From assembly GCA_934045905.1 (NCBI GenBank), contig OW203761.1, positions 31,980,964 to 32,044,963 on the forward strand: a DNA stretch of 64,000 nucleotides. The letters run 5' to 3'. The notes beneath the pieces are model-generated. The model made no database searches. It was not told the origin of the DNA and saw only the letters and a program-made list of their open reading frames with translations. This document shows positions 23,201 to 32,708 of this stretch, in pieces. Positions within the stretch are counted from its first letter, which is position 1, and each line of letters begins with the position of its first letter. The position numbers and the translations under genes are program-made. The stretch comes from Leuctra nigra. Its lineage: Eukaryota > Arthropoda > Insecta > Plecoptera > Leuctridae.

Positions 23201-25881
23201 AGGAGACGCCAAATGCACGTAAATAAAAAAAAACAGAGATTCGAGCCATAGCCGTAAAGTAGAGACGCTCGCTTGATAATTCTATAATTTCATAATTTTA
23301 TAAAAAAATGATGTACTACCTACTACGTCAAAACAATGAGCTCCTAGAATTTGGGTTAACATATCCGCATAAAAAACACCCCGTTAAAATGGTATTCCAT
23401 GAAGAAATGCGAAAGTTTCATTCAAATCGGTCGAACAGAAATGATGTATAGATATTCAGTGAAAACAGTGTTATAAAAAATTCAAAATGTCGGCGTTTTT
23501 TAATTGATCATGCTTTGTTTTTAAACAAAAGAATTACACTGAGAAAATTTAACGTTAGAAATGCACAAAACCCCGTGAATCCAATCCAGAAATTCAAGAG
23601 GCATACCCAGCATTGATTTTACTAGGAAAACGCTCAGTGGAAGGCGTTGATGAGCGAGCACGGGTACGTTCAAATGCTCGAACCGGAATGCGTACAGAAC
23701 GCACAGAAAACAAATACATCCATATTGAATTGAAAAATGATCCACTCAGTCGTTATAATGTATCTGCTTTTCATTGAAACGTGAAAATAGCATCTAAACA
23801 CTGTGGTTCCTAAAGCAAATCAGATCCATGTGGCAGTGGAAAAACAGTTATTTCGATAGGTACTTCATCATGCTTCATCTCTCTCTGACAGCTATTAAAA
23901 ATGTCGATAAGTGCATACGTTCTTAACTGATAGGGCTGAAAATTTGTAAAATAAGAGACATTGTTGGTCTTAATGACCATGCAAAATATGAGTTTGATCA
24001 CATTTATCGAAGACCATTTTCATTTTACAACCTATCAGGAGATGTTTATTTAAATTTTAACCAATTAATGGATTTCAAAAAAATTAAGATAGATACAAAC
24101 AAGAAAAGGTGTCTACACACATGTCTCTACATGTGTGCAAAATTTCAGCTCGATCGAAGAAAAACTCTGACCTGTATAGCCAAAATATGAGTTTGATCAG
24201 ATTTATCGAAGACCATTTTCATTTTTCAACCTACCAGGAGATGTTTATTTAAATTTTAACCAATTAATGGATTTCAAAACCATTCGGGTCTGCAACGCCC
24301 AGAGAATGTCCGAACACGTGTGCAAAATTTCAGCTCGATCGAAGAAAAACTCTCACCTGTAGTATATCGTCAGTAACAGAAAAACACACACAAAAAACAG
24401 AGGCCCGTGCAAAATGAGCCAAAAGGAGACGCTTGCTTCGCTCGCTCAATTACCTATATATTTTGTGAGTGTGGAAATGTTTTTCCTGTTCTTTTTTTAT
24501 TTTCAGCGAATCCTAGAACCCATTATTACCGTTTTCAATATTTATTGTAGGTATACCACCCTATAATTTGGTTTACTCCCTCTCCTCTTGTGAAAATGTC
24601 TGAAATCATCCCTGTTCCCAACTCACCGATTCATCAATTCATCCAATGCATTCATCAAATTATACTACGTAATATTCAGATTTCGATTTTCCTCTTGACT
24701 TGGATCAAAAGGGTGAATGAAGTTTCCTTTATTATGTACCATGAAATATAGACATCACCTCTTAAAGCACTTGAAACATAAAAGAATGGGATCCAGGCAT
24801 CAAGATTCAAGAGACTCGTGGGTGCATCTGTCCGTAGTGGCCATTATTCATCACAGCACAGCTGATTTCAAATCAACGTCAAGTTTTGATTGTCAATGGT
24901 CAAATACGTCAACTACCTACATGTTGATACCACGAAAGAAGGCAAACATAAGGCTCCAATTACGTTAATATTACGAATTATGAATTGTCAAATACATAAA
25001 AATTATGAACGAAATGTGTTTACATGCTTTTTCAAGAAATGGAATGTTTGTGTGTCCTGGAAAATAATTTTGAAATCAAATTGCAAAGGTGCTTAAAAAC
25101 TCTATAAGCTAGTAGCTACAGTTCGCAATACCAATACGTATTCTTATATTGTTTAAAAATGTTCAAATGTGAACTTTAACACATGATGAGACACGAAGAT
25201 TATTTACAAGTCATAACTTCATTCGGGTTGAGAGCCATTATCACTTGAGGATTCGTTGACTTTTGACATCCAAGTGAGTCATCTTTAATAACATGAACCT
25301 ACTGTTTGTTCAAATATGCATCCGAAAAGCGGCTTAAATTGTTATTTGCTCTCAGAGTCAACACAATTAGTCACACTCAATGCACAATATTTCTTCAGTC
25401 GAAAAAGTCCAATCATCTCAAAACAGAGCTGTGAAGGAAGAAGACTACATCTTATCAATGTCAAAAAAATACTAATAAAAGTCGATCGCTGGAAATAAGT
25501 TGTACAAATTACAAAATCCAAACTAACATTTTACCTATTTTTAGATTATAAATCCGACCCTTTAGAAATACCCACATAATACTATTCTCCGATAATACCT
25601 AGGTACACTTTCAATACCTTACTATGTTAATGAACATTTTCATAATCGTCGTTAATAGTAATATGCCCTAATTTACTATTAAGAAACATAACATTAATTG
25701 AAATCTATTTTAGACTCAGTACGTGAGCGACTATGAAGTAGGCGCGGTCAGCGGTATGTCGCGTCATTGTTATAGAAAACCAAAGAAGTTACTGGAGATT
25801 CGACCACTCACCTGATCTCATGAATATTCCCATAATTATGCAACTTAATAAAATCATTTCTGGCACTGATGTTAAACTCAT
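17291..25881 (-). CDS. Secreted/GPI-anchored Ly6/uPAR (quiver-like) protein with alternative middle exons
   Basis: Coding exons in transcript order: 25812-25881 (start ATG, 23-residue hydrophobic signal peptide), then one of two middle exons, 20319-20471 or 19668-19820, then 17291-17490 (TAA). Every junction is phase 1, so either middle exon gives an open 140-residue protein. The mature domain has ten cysteines: CYQC near the N-terminus, five cysteines per middle exon, then RFCSS, GNYC, YRSCVYTC and the terminal CN of the LU (three-finger) fold. After CN comes a short spacer and a hydrophobic C-terminus ending IAYFYM, typical of a GPI-attachment signal. Family knowledge: insect quiver/Sleepless-type LU proteins modulate channels and receptors or help build septate junctions; which one this is cannot be told here. 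A weak ATTAAA (minus strand, 17181-17186) may serve as poly(A) signal. An acceptor-like site at about 25931 suggests a 5' UTR intron. Confidence 0.85.
18103..18257. mobile_element. Harbinger-like MITE, 155 bp, copy 1
   Basis: Inverted ends GGTATTACCAAAGTTAA and TTAACTTTGGTAATACC, with a TAA duplication at 18100-18102 and 18258-18260. The same 155-bp element recurs at 29754-29908. Confidence 0.8.
18650..18990. repeat. TIR-like repeat, copy 1
   Basis: Begins CAGGCGCGTAGGAAGGGGG and shares the words CGAGCAG-CTGACCCCC, GTCCAAAAAT, AATTCTAAAAAAA and ACGCCCTG with 53040-53265. The right end of that other copy is TTCCTACGCGC, the inverse of this left end. Confidence 0.5.
19290..19432. repeat. Palindromic MITE
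   Basis: CGCCATCAAATTCAAGTT at the left pairs with AACTTGATGACGGCG at the right, and CACCTCAAACC pairs with GGTTTGAGGTG inside. It lies 240 bases downstream of Ly6 exon B on the transcript. Confidence 0.6.
19668..19820 (-). CDS. Ly6 gene, middle exon version B (153 bp)
   Basis: Exactly the same length and phase as version A, donor GTAGAA, encoding WSFNCYQC through IKTTGIYEG. Cysteines at 5, 8, 16, 33 and 42 align with version A, and YCIK plus the closing G-x-x-E-G are shared while much of the loop sequence differs. The polypyrimidine tract before its acceptor is weaker than that of version A. Confidence 0.82.
20319..20471 (-). CDS. Ly6 gene, middle exon version A (153 bp)
   Basis: Phase-1 symmetric exon of 153 bp with acceptor AG and donor GTGACA. 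It encodes 51 residues starting with SGISCYQC and ending IKRTGRFEG across the junction. Cysteines fall at exon positions 5, 8, 19, 33 and 42. It is the first of two middle exons met by the transcript. Confidence 0.85.
20568..21378 (+). mobile_element. Helitron-like element, copy 1
   Basis: Begins TCATTGAGCGAGCGAAGCG and ends with a terminal stem (AACGC pairing GCGTT) followed by TTTCCTAG before T. The interior holds several degenerate modules with the words AACTTAAAACTTTGCATGG and TCATTGGGACCAACATT. No ORF. It lies in the Ly6 intron between exons 1 and A. Confidence 0.65.
21627..22522 (+). mobile_element. Helitron-like element, copy 2
   Basis: Same orientation and termini as copy 1 (TCATTGAGCGAGCG to CCTAG before T), separated from it by only 250 bases. 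Contains the same modules and a long T tract near the 5' end. Confidence 0.65.
22637..22808 (+). repeat. SINE body, tRNA head truncated
   Basis: Matches the body of the SINE at 27211-27455, from CCCTCAGTCGA through TAATAGGCCACG and GCCATTAGCCTCGCTGCAG to GTGCGACGTTAAGCCCC. Just upstream, at 22608-22637, is a worn Helitron-like 3' hairpin. Confidence 0.7.
23622..24450 (-). mobile_element. Helitron-like element, copy 3
   Basis: Opposite orientation: CTAG (3' end) at 23622, terminal hairpin, and ATTGAGCGAGCGAAGC at the right. A segment of about 100 bp (around 23965-24070) is duplicated within the element at 24180-24280. Confidence 0.65.
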
Positions 25882-26194
25882 CTTGTGAAATTAAGTTTAG
25901 TGTACCACGAGTAGTTATAAATCAGGCTTCCTAGGAAAAGAAATGAACAATGAGTTAACACCTGTCTTCGGCCATACCATACCAACTGAACGGGGAATTC
26001 AACACGAACAGGTAGGTAAAGCCAAAGCTGTTGGTAACCCAGGTAACAGGTATAAATACATTCACAACCAATCACATCGTCGAATGCTCAGAGAATGGCG
26101 CGAAGAAGACAAACGGGGATGTAATGCATCTCTTTCATTATATCCATTATGAAAACAAAATATTTAAAAATTATTGACTAGGTAGTATATAATA

Positions 26195-26622
26195 TGTGAT
26201 GCGATCTGTGAATAGGGACCTGTGGGTGAAGGATAGTGATTTCCAGCTTTTTAGCTCTTTGGAAAGAGGAAAAATAGGAATAAATCCGAGAATAAATCAT
26301 AATTTTTTGTATTAAATTCTGATAATAAATATGAAAGTAATATATTTTTACATTTTTATAATTCGAAAATTTAAAAGCAGGAAAAATTAATTTAAAGTGA
26401 AACAACGGGCTTTTATTTTTTATTGTTTTCTAAATATTTTTTTTTTGTTTTTTTAAGATTTTTTAAAAGTATTTGTATCACAGAGATCGAAGAAAACACC
26501 ACTAGGTAGCAGATAAAGCCATAATCCGAAAAGCGATAAAATAGCCATTTTAACACATAATTGCATTTTGCAGCAAACTAACTCTTTCACCCACATGTCC
26601 CTTTTCACAGATCGCATCACAT
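26195..26622. mobile_element. TIR element, about 430 bp
   Basis: Ends TGTGATGCGATCTGTGAA and TTCACAGATCGCATCACA are perfect inverted repeats, extending through CATGTGGGTGAAAG. AT-rich centre without coding sequence. It lies just upstream of the Ly6 gene's 5' end. Confidence 0.75.
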
Positions 26623-27210
26623 ATACGTGTTTTAATACAACTGTTCGGTTCGGATTTGAAAATATTGCTATTGAAATTCAAATAAGTTTAGTTTTTCCAC
26701 TTTGGGTACCTATAAATAAATTCGAACACTGTGGCTGAACACTGGCACACCGACTGAGCAAGGCCGAAGCTAAGACTTGACTAAACGCCACACTTCAAAT
26801 TCAATGCGTGATGTGAAGTGAAGTGTCACCCACACACATCTAGATGTTACGTTGCCTGCCGTGTCTCACGGCGCAGAATTCAAATCAATAAGACGACACA
26901 ATTTTTACAGGACTCATGGCCATATTCATATGTTCATATTTGTTTTTTCTAGGCATAATACCGACCCATGGTCTAGAATTACAAAGAGGTATTATAGGAT
27001 ATACATTTATCCTAATAATACGTAATTCTTTCTTTTAACATTGTGTTTTTGGTAGAAAGATAATACCTATTAGAAGATAATAATTTTTGTGAATCCCAGG
27101 TCACATCATTATGCTATATTGTACAGTGTACACTAATCTAGGATAAAACAAAAACTCATAAATGATTCACGAAGCTACTCTAAAAAAAGCCCCCGCACGC
27201 GTTATGCATA

Positions 27211-27455
27211 TTTTTTTTTAATTTGGGTTTAACGTCGCACTGTACTGCAGCGAGGCTAATGGCGACGGATGAATGATTATGATGATGGTTGGGAGATGAT
27301 GATGCGAAGAATAGGTAAGGATGGTAGGTGGGAAGGAGGCGGCCGTGGCCTATTAGTAGGGTACCTTTCCAGCATATGCCTCTCGACTGAGGGAAATCGA
27401 ACCCGGGCCTCCGGAATACAAGCTCAGAGCGTAACCACTCAGCCATACCTGTTCC
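27211..27455 (-). repeat. tRNA-headed SINE, full length
   Basis: On the minus strand: an A box in TATGGCTGAGTGGTTACGC, a B box GGTTCGATTTC, a body shared with 22637-22808, and a 3' end GTGCGACGTTAAACCC followed by an A-rich tail. The head resembles tRNA-Leu or tRNA-Ser, but it is a SINE promoter, not a tRNA gene. Confidence 0.8.
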
Positions 27456-27632
27456 GTTCGTGCGAAATATCGTGAACCATTTTATATGGTTGAAAATTAA
27501 AAATTAACGCCTGTGGCGGATCAACTTGAAATTTTGCGCACCGTTATTTCATTATTTGGGATGAATATTTTAGAAGTTTTGACAATTTTCAAATAAATCG
27601 GAGAAGAACTTCCAGAGCTGTTCCATGGAAGA

Positions 27633-27807
27633 TCTTGGGAAAGGAACAGCATTTTGCATATCGATCCAGGAAAGTTTCTTGGGAAGGGAACAGCATTTGC
27701 ATATCGATCCAGGATAGTTTCTTGGGAAGGGAACAGCATTTTGCATATCGATCCAGGAAAGTTTCTTGGGAAGGGAACAGCATTTTGCATATCGATCCAG
27801 GAAAGTT
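27633..27807 (+). repeat. Minisatellite, four units of about 44 bp
   Basis: Four near-identical units (44, 43, 44, 44 bases) beginning TCTTGGGAAGGGAACAGC and containing CATATCGATCCAGGA. The odd unit length shifts frame each time, so the peptide repeats seen in it are not genes. Confidence 0.9.
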
Positions 27808-28214
27808 TGTAAATTTTGACTCTATTCCAAGTGCATTGTTCTACGAAACATGAAGCCTCAAACGACTTTTAACTTTTTTCCGATTTGAGCATTATTTTCT
27901 ACTGATATAGAAAGAACCTATACGATTATTCCGAATGCAGTCAAAAATATAAGAGATGATACCAATTATTCCCCATTACTGGGGATGGGGGGATCCAAAC
28001 TACCTACATACTAATTTTTTTTCCTGCATTTCCGAAATTTTCTGCCTTGTGTGGTATTAGGGGGTCAAATACCCCCACCCCCTCCTTCCAACCCCGTGGA
28101 TATTCAGGGTGAATAGCATGAATTGATCAAGTTATGTTCAAAATGGACCAATTCAGCTATATTTCATAAAATATAATATAATTGTCCCATTTCCTCATTA
28201 CATTTTATCAATTT

Positions 28215-28687
28215 TTCAAAGCTTCACCTCGGAACTCTTATGCCACTTTCTTTGTAGGTACTACGTTGCTTTTTGTGTGTGTTTGTTTGTAGGCAATGCC
28301 CAGGCTAAACCTTCAACTGATCGATCTGAAATTCTGTACACACACTAATGTCATTACGAGTGGTCTCGGCTCGTGTATATAGATTTGTGATGATTCGTGA
28401 TTGTGTTATTGTGAGTTTTTGTGTGAATTCTGAGTTTCTGTGATTTTTGTGATATATATGCAAATTAAAGATGGAACCGTTTGACCGATCAACTTAAAAC
28501 TTCAAATATTCATTGTGGGACCAACATTCTAATTCTATGTATTTTTGACAATTTTCAGACTAATCTGTTTTGACTTCTATACGGAGCTCTCCAAGGTCTG
28601 TACTGTAGAGCAGAAACTTTCAAACGCATATGAATTCGCATGCAATACCACTATCGCTTATCAATGCGTTACACAGCGTTTTCCTAG
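28215..28687 (+). repeat. Helitron-like element, internally deleted copy
   Basis: Ends with the family hairpin and CCTAG before T. The 5' GAGCGAGCG motif is lost but the neighbouring ACTCTTATGCCACTTTCT segment remains. About half the usual length. Confidence 0.55.
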
Positions 28688-29447
28688 TAAGATATTTGTA
28701 AGAAAGGATACATTTCTATGCCACTCACAGATATTGAACCAGTAAATAAACTATGCAGAGTTCATTTAATGTTTAGGTACATGTATATGTAATGATTGCC
28801 ATTGCCAGCTGTTGCCATCGTAAAAGATGTACATTGTTTCAATATAATTTTTGTTATCTAGAGGAAATAAAACATGTTATATGCATATTATACATACATA
28901 TAGATACCATTTGCAATCAAAATATATTTGGTTTACCTTCTTACAACGATTTCGATTATTCTGTTTTTTTAATTTCTAGAACGAAAAAGTTTTCAAATTC
29001 GATTTTTTTTTTGTTAGCCTGATCTAGAAAGCTAAATGCTACAATAAATGTAACACCAACTCATAACACTTGTTGATCTCAGAACTTTGTTTTCAGGTCG
29101 TACTTAGGTAGAGAGGGTGGGTGGGAAAGAAATGTCAATTTATACTTTCAATCAAGATTTTCAGCTTTTTACGAAGCAGTCAAATTCGCCGTTTTAAGAA
29201 AATTCGCGGATGCTGCTCAGACAAAATCTAAAAACAAATTCTAATGAGAAATTGCATAAAATTACATTTCAATTCCTATCAAGTGTCAATTTATAAAAAC
29301 TGTAACATTTTTTAAAAATAAAACCAAGGCGATTTCACTCTTAATTTTCAACAATAAGGCTACGATGTATTAAAATCATAGTTCAACATTAAAACATATT
29401 AAATCTCTAATAAATTTGGACTTCTAATAAAAATAGTACTATAATCA

Positions 29448-29640
29448 TTTTCGAGCGAAGCGAGATTGAGCGAATATCAATCTGAAATTTTGCACACATG
29501 TAAGTATGAACTCTGCGGCTTGAAGGCCCAAATCTTTTTAAAATCCGTTCATTTGTTAAAATTATAATAAATAACAAATTTCAAATTTTCAGCCCAATCA
29601 GTAAACAACTTATGCACTTATTGACATTATTGAATAGTAA
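29448..29640 (+). repeat. Helitron-like 5' fragment
   Basis: GAGCGAAGCGAGATTGAGCG followed by AATTTTGCACACATGTAAG, the family's 5' end and first module only. Confidence 0.45.
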
Positions 29641-29753
29641 AACGAATGTGAACCCATCACTCGACTGGATATAATTTTCTTGTACCAGAGTGTTGATGAA
29701 TGGCTATAGTCTCAATTTCAATTAAAACCAGATACTTGAAATATGTTGCTTGA

Positions 29754-29908
29754 GGCCCGGTATTACCAAAGTTAAATTTGCTGGATTAACTAACTTTTGG
29801 ATTAAATTCAACTGTTTCTATCATTTGGAGGTATCTGATTGGCTGTGCCGCCAATTTAATCCAATATTTAGTTAATCCGGCTCAGATTAACTTTGGTAAT
29901 ACGGGCCC
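29754..29908. mobile_element. Harbinger-like MITE, 155 bp, copy 2
   Basis: Near-identical to 18103-18257 and of the same length, flanked by TGA on both sides (29751-29753, 29909-29911). The shared ATCTGATTGGCTGTGCCGCC centre shows recent activity. Confidence 0.8.
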
Positions 29909-30078
29909 TGAGTGGATCGTACAGAAGACAGATTAAGACAGGTTTACTTATTGTCATCAATCAAACTTTAATTAAATATTAAGGTAAAATGTTTCGTAGG
30001 TAGTACCTATACCTACACAAAAGAGTCCAAATTTTGTCAAGAATTCCATCCTAAGCCATGTAATAGAATTATTGTAGA

Positions 30079-30650
30079 ATCCTGCAGTTTACACACCACT
30101 GAGTAGATGTAATCCCATTAAAAAACACTTCGTGTAAAAATAACAGCCAAGTCTTTTCAACTAAAAAAAAATATGAAATCTAAAAATTCTGCACTGAAAA
30201 GTAGTGATATCAAAAAATGAGCCAAGTCAAAACTTTATTTGAAAATCAAAAAATACTTGGCGCATCGTGTATATAAAAAGCTTGGAAGTATAGGCCAATT
30301 ATAAAATATACATAAAATATCCATATACATAGTACACCTATAATGCCCTAAAAAAACGATGCGCCAAGTATTTTTTGATTTTCAAATAAAGTTTTGACTT
30401 GGCTCATTTTTTGATATCACTACTTTTCAGTGCAGAATTTTTAGATTTCATATTTTTTTTTTAGTTGAAGAGACTTGGCTGTTATTTTTACACGAAGTAT
30501 TTTTTAATGGGATATCACTACTTTTTTTAGTTTATTCTTACAACTTGTGACAATCGAATGAACAATTACTATATCCTTAAAAAAAATCACCCTTTACAAT
30601 TTGGTTATTTTCATGATCCTGCAGTTTACACACCACTGAGTAGATGTAAT
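30079..30650. repeat. Hairpin with 155-bp arms between 35-bp direct repeats
   Basis: Arms 30114-30268 and 30356-30511 are inverted copies with only a few mismatches. Outside them, 30079-30113 and 30616-30650 are identical 35-bp direct repeats (starting ATCCTGCAGTTTACACACC). No ORF. Confidence 0.85.
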
Positions 30651-31342
30651 TAATAACTAATTCGGTATTATTGAAGATGATTGAGAATAAATCCAAGGTA
30701 CTTTTAGTCTGTATAGATACCCTTGAAAAAAAATATTATAAATGTCTTTTATTTTACAGGTAACATGTAATTACAAGTATATATATTTTTTAATTACATA
30801 TTTTCATTAAATATTTAATAAATGGTTAACCATAATTTATGTGGTATAATGTCAACATGGATAGCAATGGTTCATCCGATATTTATTTTTTAAATTTTAT
30901 TATGATCATAAAAGATATCCGTGTTCTGTACCCTATGTCACATCTCCATTCGGACAGGACCATTCAGCGCCTGAGGGCAAATGCCAAAATACAATCGCCA
31001 ATAAAAATATGCTGTATACACCTCAGAAACGTGATTTTTCTTTGCTCCTCTATTGCAATGGGGTGGAATGGAGGTAGTGCCAGAAATTTTGCCAAAATTA
31101 GCGTTGAAAATAAGAATTCCAAACAAAAACTAGATTTTTCGTTGCTGAAAATTCCGTGTCGAATGTACTTATAGAATCATTTTTTTTTCAAAAAGTAGTA
31201 GCTGGTTTTTATGCAAATTTCTAAAAAAAATCATAAATCATCCATTTTTTATTATCATATAGTGGAAGAAAATAAAATATGTAATTATTATATAAAATAT
31301 GTAATTTATGTACCAACGCGATTTGCGAGATTTTTTTGGAAA

Positions 31343-31858
31343 GGGGACGTCCATTAATTATGTCACAGTTTTTTAGGCCTTCGTCAATCCCCCTCCCCCC
31401 ATGTCACAGATTGTCACAAAATCGATGACCCCCCTTAATAATTATGTCACACATTGCCAGACCCCCCCCCCCCCATTTCCAAAACAAGATTTGTGTAAAT
31501 TTTGATATAGGTAATTTATTTGGTTTTACTGTATATTTGCGGTTTTACTGCAAGACAATGTGTTTTAATGTAAAAAAGTAGTTACCAAATACCACATAAG
31601 AAATATAAGAATATATAATATATTATAAGAACTTCAACATAAGAAATTAAAATGCAATGTGTGTGTGCTAATTTGTGAACTTGAAAGTCAGTATTTTTTA
31701 AAATAATAAAACATTCATGAAATTTTAGTTTAATGGAAGTTTTACGTCACACATTTCTTACCGCCCCTCCCATTGTCAAAAATCCTGATACCCCCCTCCC
31801 CCTTGTCAAAATTCTGACCCCCCCCCCACCCAATCGTGTACGTAATTTATGGACGCCC
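31343..31858. mobile_element. TIR element with C-tract subtermini, 516 bp
   Basis: Inverted ends GGGGACGTCCATTAATTATG and CGTAATTTATGGACGCCC, with long C runs (13 in a row at 31462-31474) on both sides of an AT-rich centre. Related in structure to 45638-46019. Confidence 0.65.
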
Positions 31859-32609
31859 ATAAAGATGATAAACCAACACTCTGGTATCAAAGTTGAAATT
31901 TTTTAGTTTTCAATAGTAGCAAGGCTAGAATAAAAATTATAAAAGAGATTGACATATTATTTAGGTGGGAGGGGACCAGTTCTCTCGGCGGGGAAATTCA
32001 TCCCAAGCCTTCCACTCTCTTTATGTATTCTGAATCGGAAATGGTCTTGTCATATGACAGGTTTGAAATAAAACAGCTTTCTGCATTATTGGTATGACCA
32101 GGCATCCAGGAATGTAATTTTTAAGCTATATTATAGCATTGTTAATAAAAAGTCCAACACATATATTTGGTTCCAAAAATATATGGTATTGAAAAGCATA
32201 TTTCAGGAATTCAATTTTTAAGTTATATATTGATTGCACTTGTTAAAAAAGTCCGAAACGAATATACATAAGTATTTGGTTCAAAAAATAGATGATATTG
32301 AAAAGTACTTCAGTGCCAGTCCCGAATGTCCCAGAAGAGGGACTAATTGAAATTATCTAATTATTTTGGCCAATGTTATAAAATAACATGATTACCTGTG
32401 AATAATTTTAACGTTCATAATTATTTTCTTTCTGTAGAACTGAATTCAGACATATTGAAAAAAGGAATTATCCATGAAAGATGTTATTTACAATAACCTG
32501 AGTTTATTCCTATCGATTATCACAAAAATTAAATAATGGTTGAAGCAAAATATATTATCAAAATAAGGATTGTTAAGGAAAGGGCATGTGGCTGTAAGTA
32601 ATCAAGACA

Positions 32610-32615
32610 TTTATT
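32610..32615 (-). terminator. Poly(A) signal of Nup133
   Basis: AATAAA on the minus strand, 94 bases after the Nup133 stop. A second overlapping candidate lies closer, at 32633-32638. No genomic poly(A) tail follows either, which speaks against a recent retrocopy. Confidence 0.5.
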
Positions 32616-32708
32616 CAAAAAATACACACAAATTTATTACTGTTTAAAATGCAATTTTAGTAATTGAAAACAGGAAATGCAAAATGAAGTTATTTTTACA
32701 ACAAAAGT

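Larger units (their letters stand above)
26623..32609. other. Gene-poor region between Ly6 and Nup133
   Basis: No exon with coding character was found. Apart from the repeats listed separately, the DNA is AT-rich with scattered short ORFs (for example 28792-29022 and 30839-31174, plus strand) that show no recognisable protein. Confidence 0.5.

Noticed and set aside
27633..27807. CRISPR array
   Set aside because: Repeat units abut directly with no unique spacers, and the genome is eukaryotic.
27521..27853. Repetitive-peptide ORFs on both strands
   Set aside because: They come from a 44-bp minisatellite whose unit length shifts the frame; no gene context.
28792..31174. Short ORFs between Ly6 and Nup133
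   Set aside because: AT-rich chance ORFs with atypical composition and no recognisable domain or splice context.
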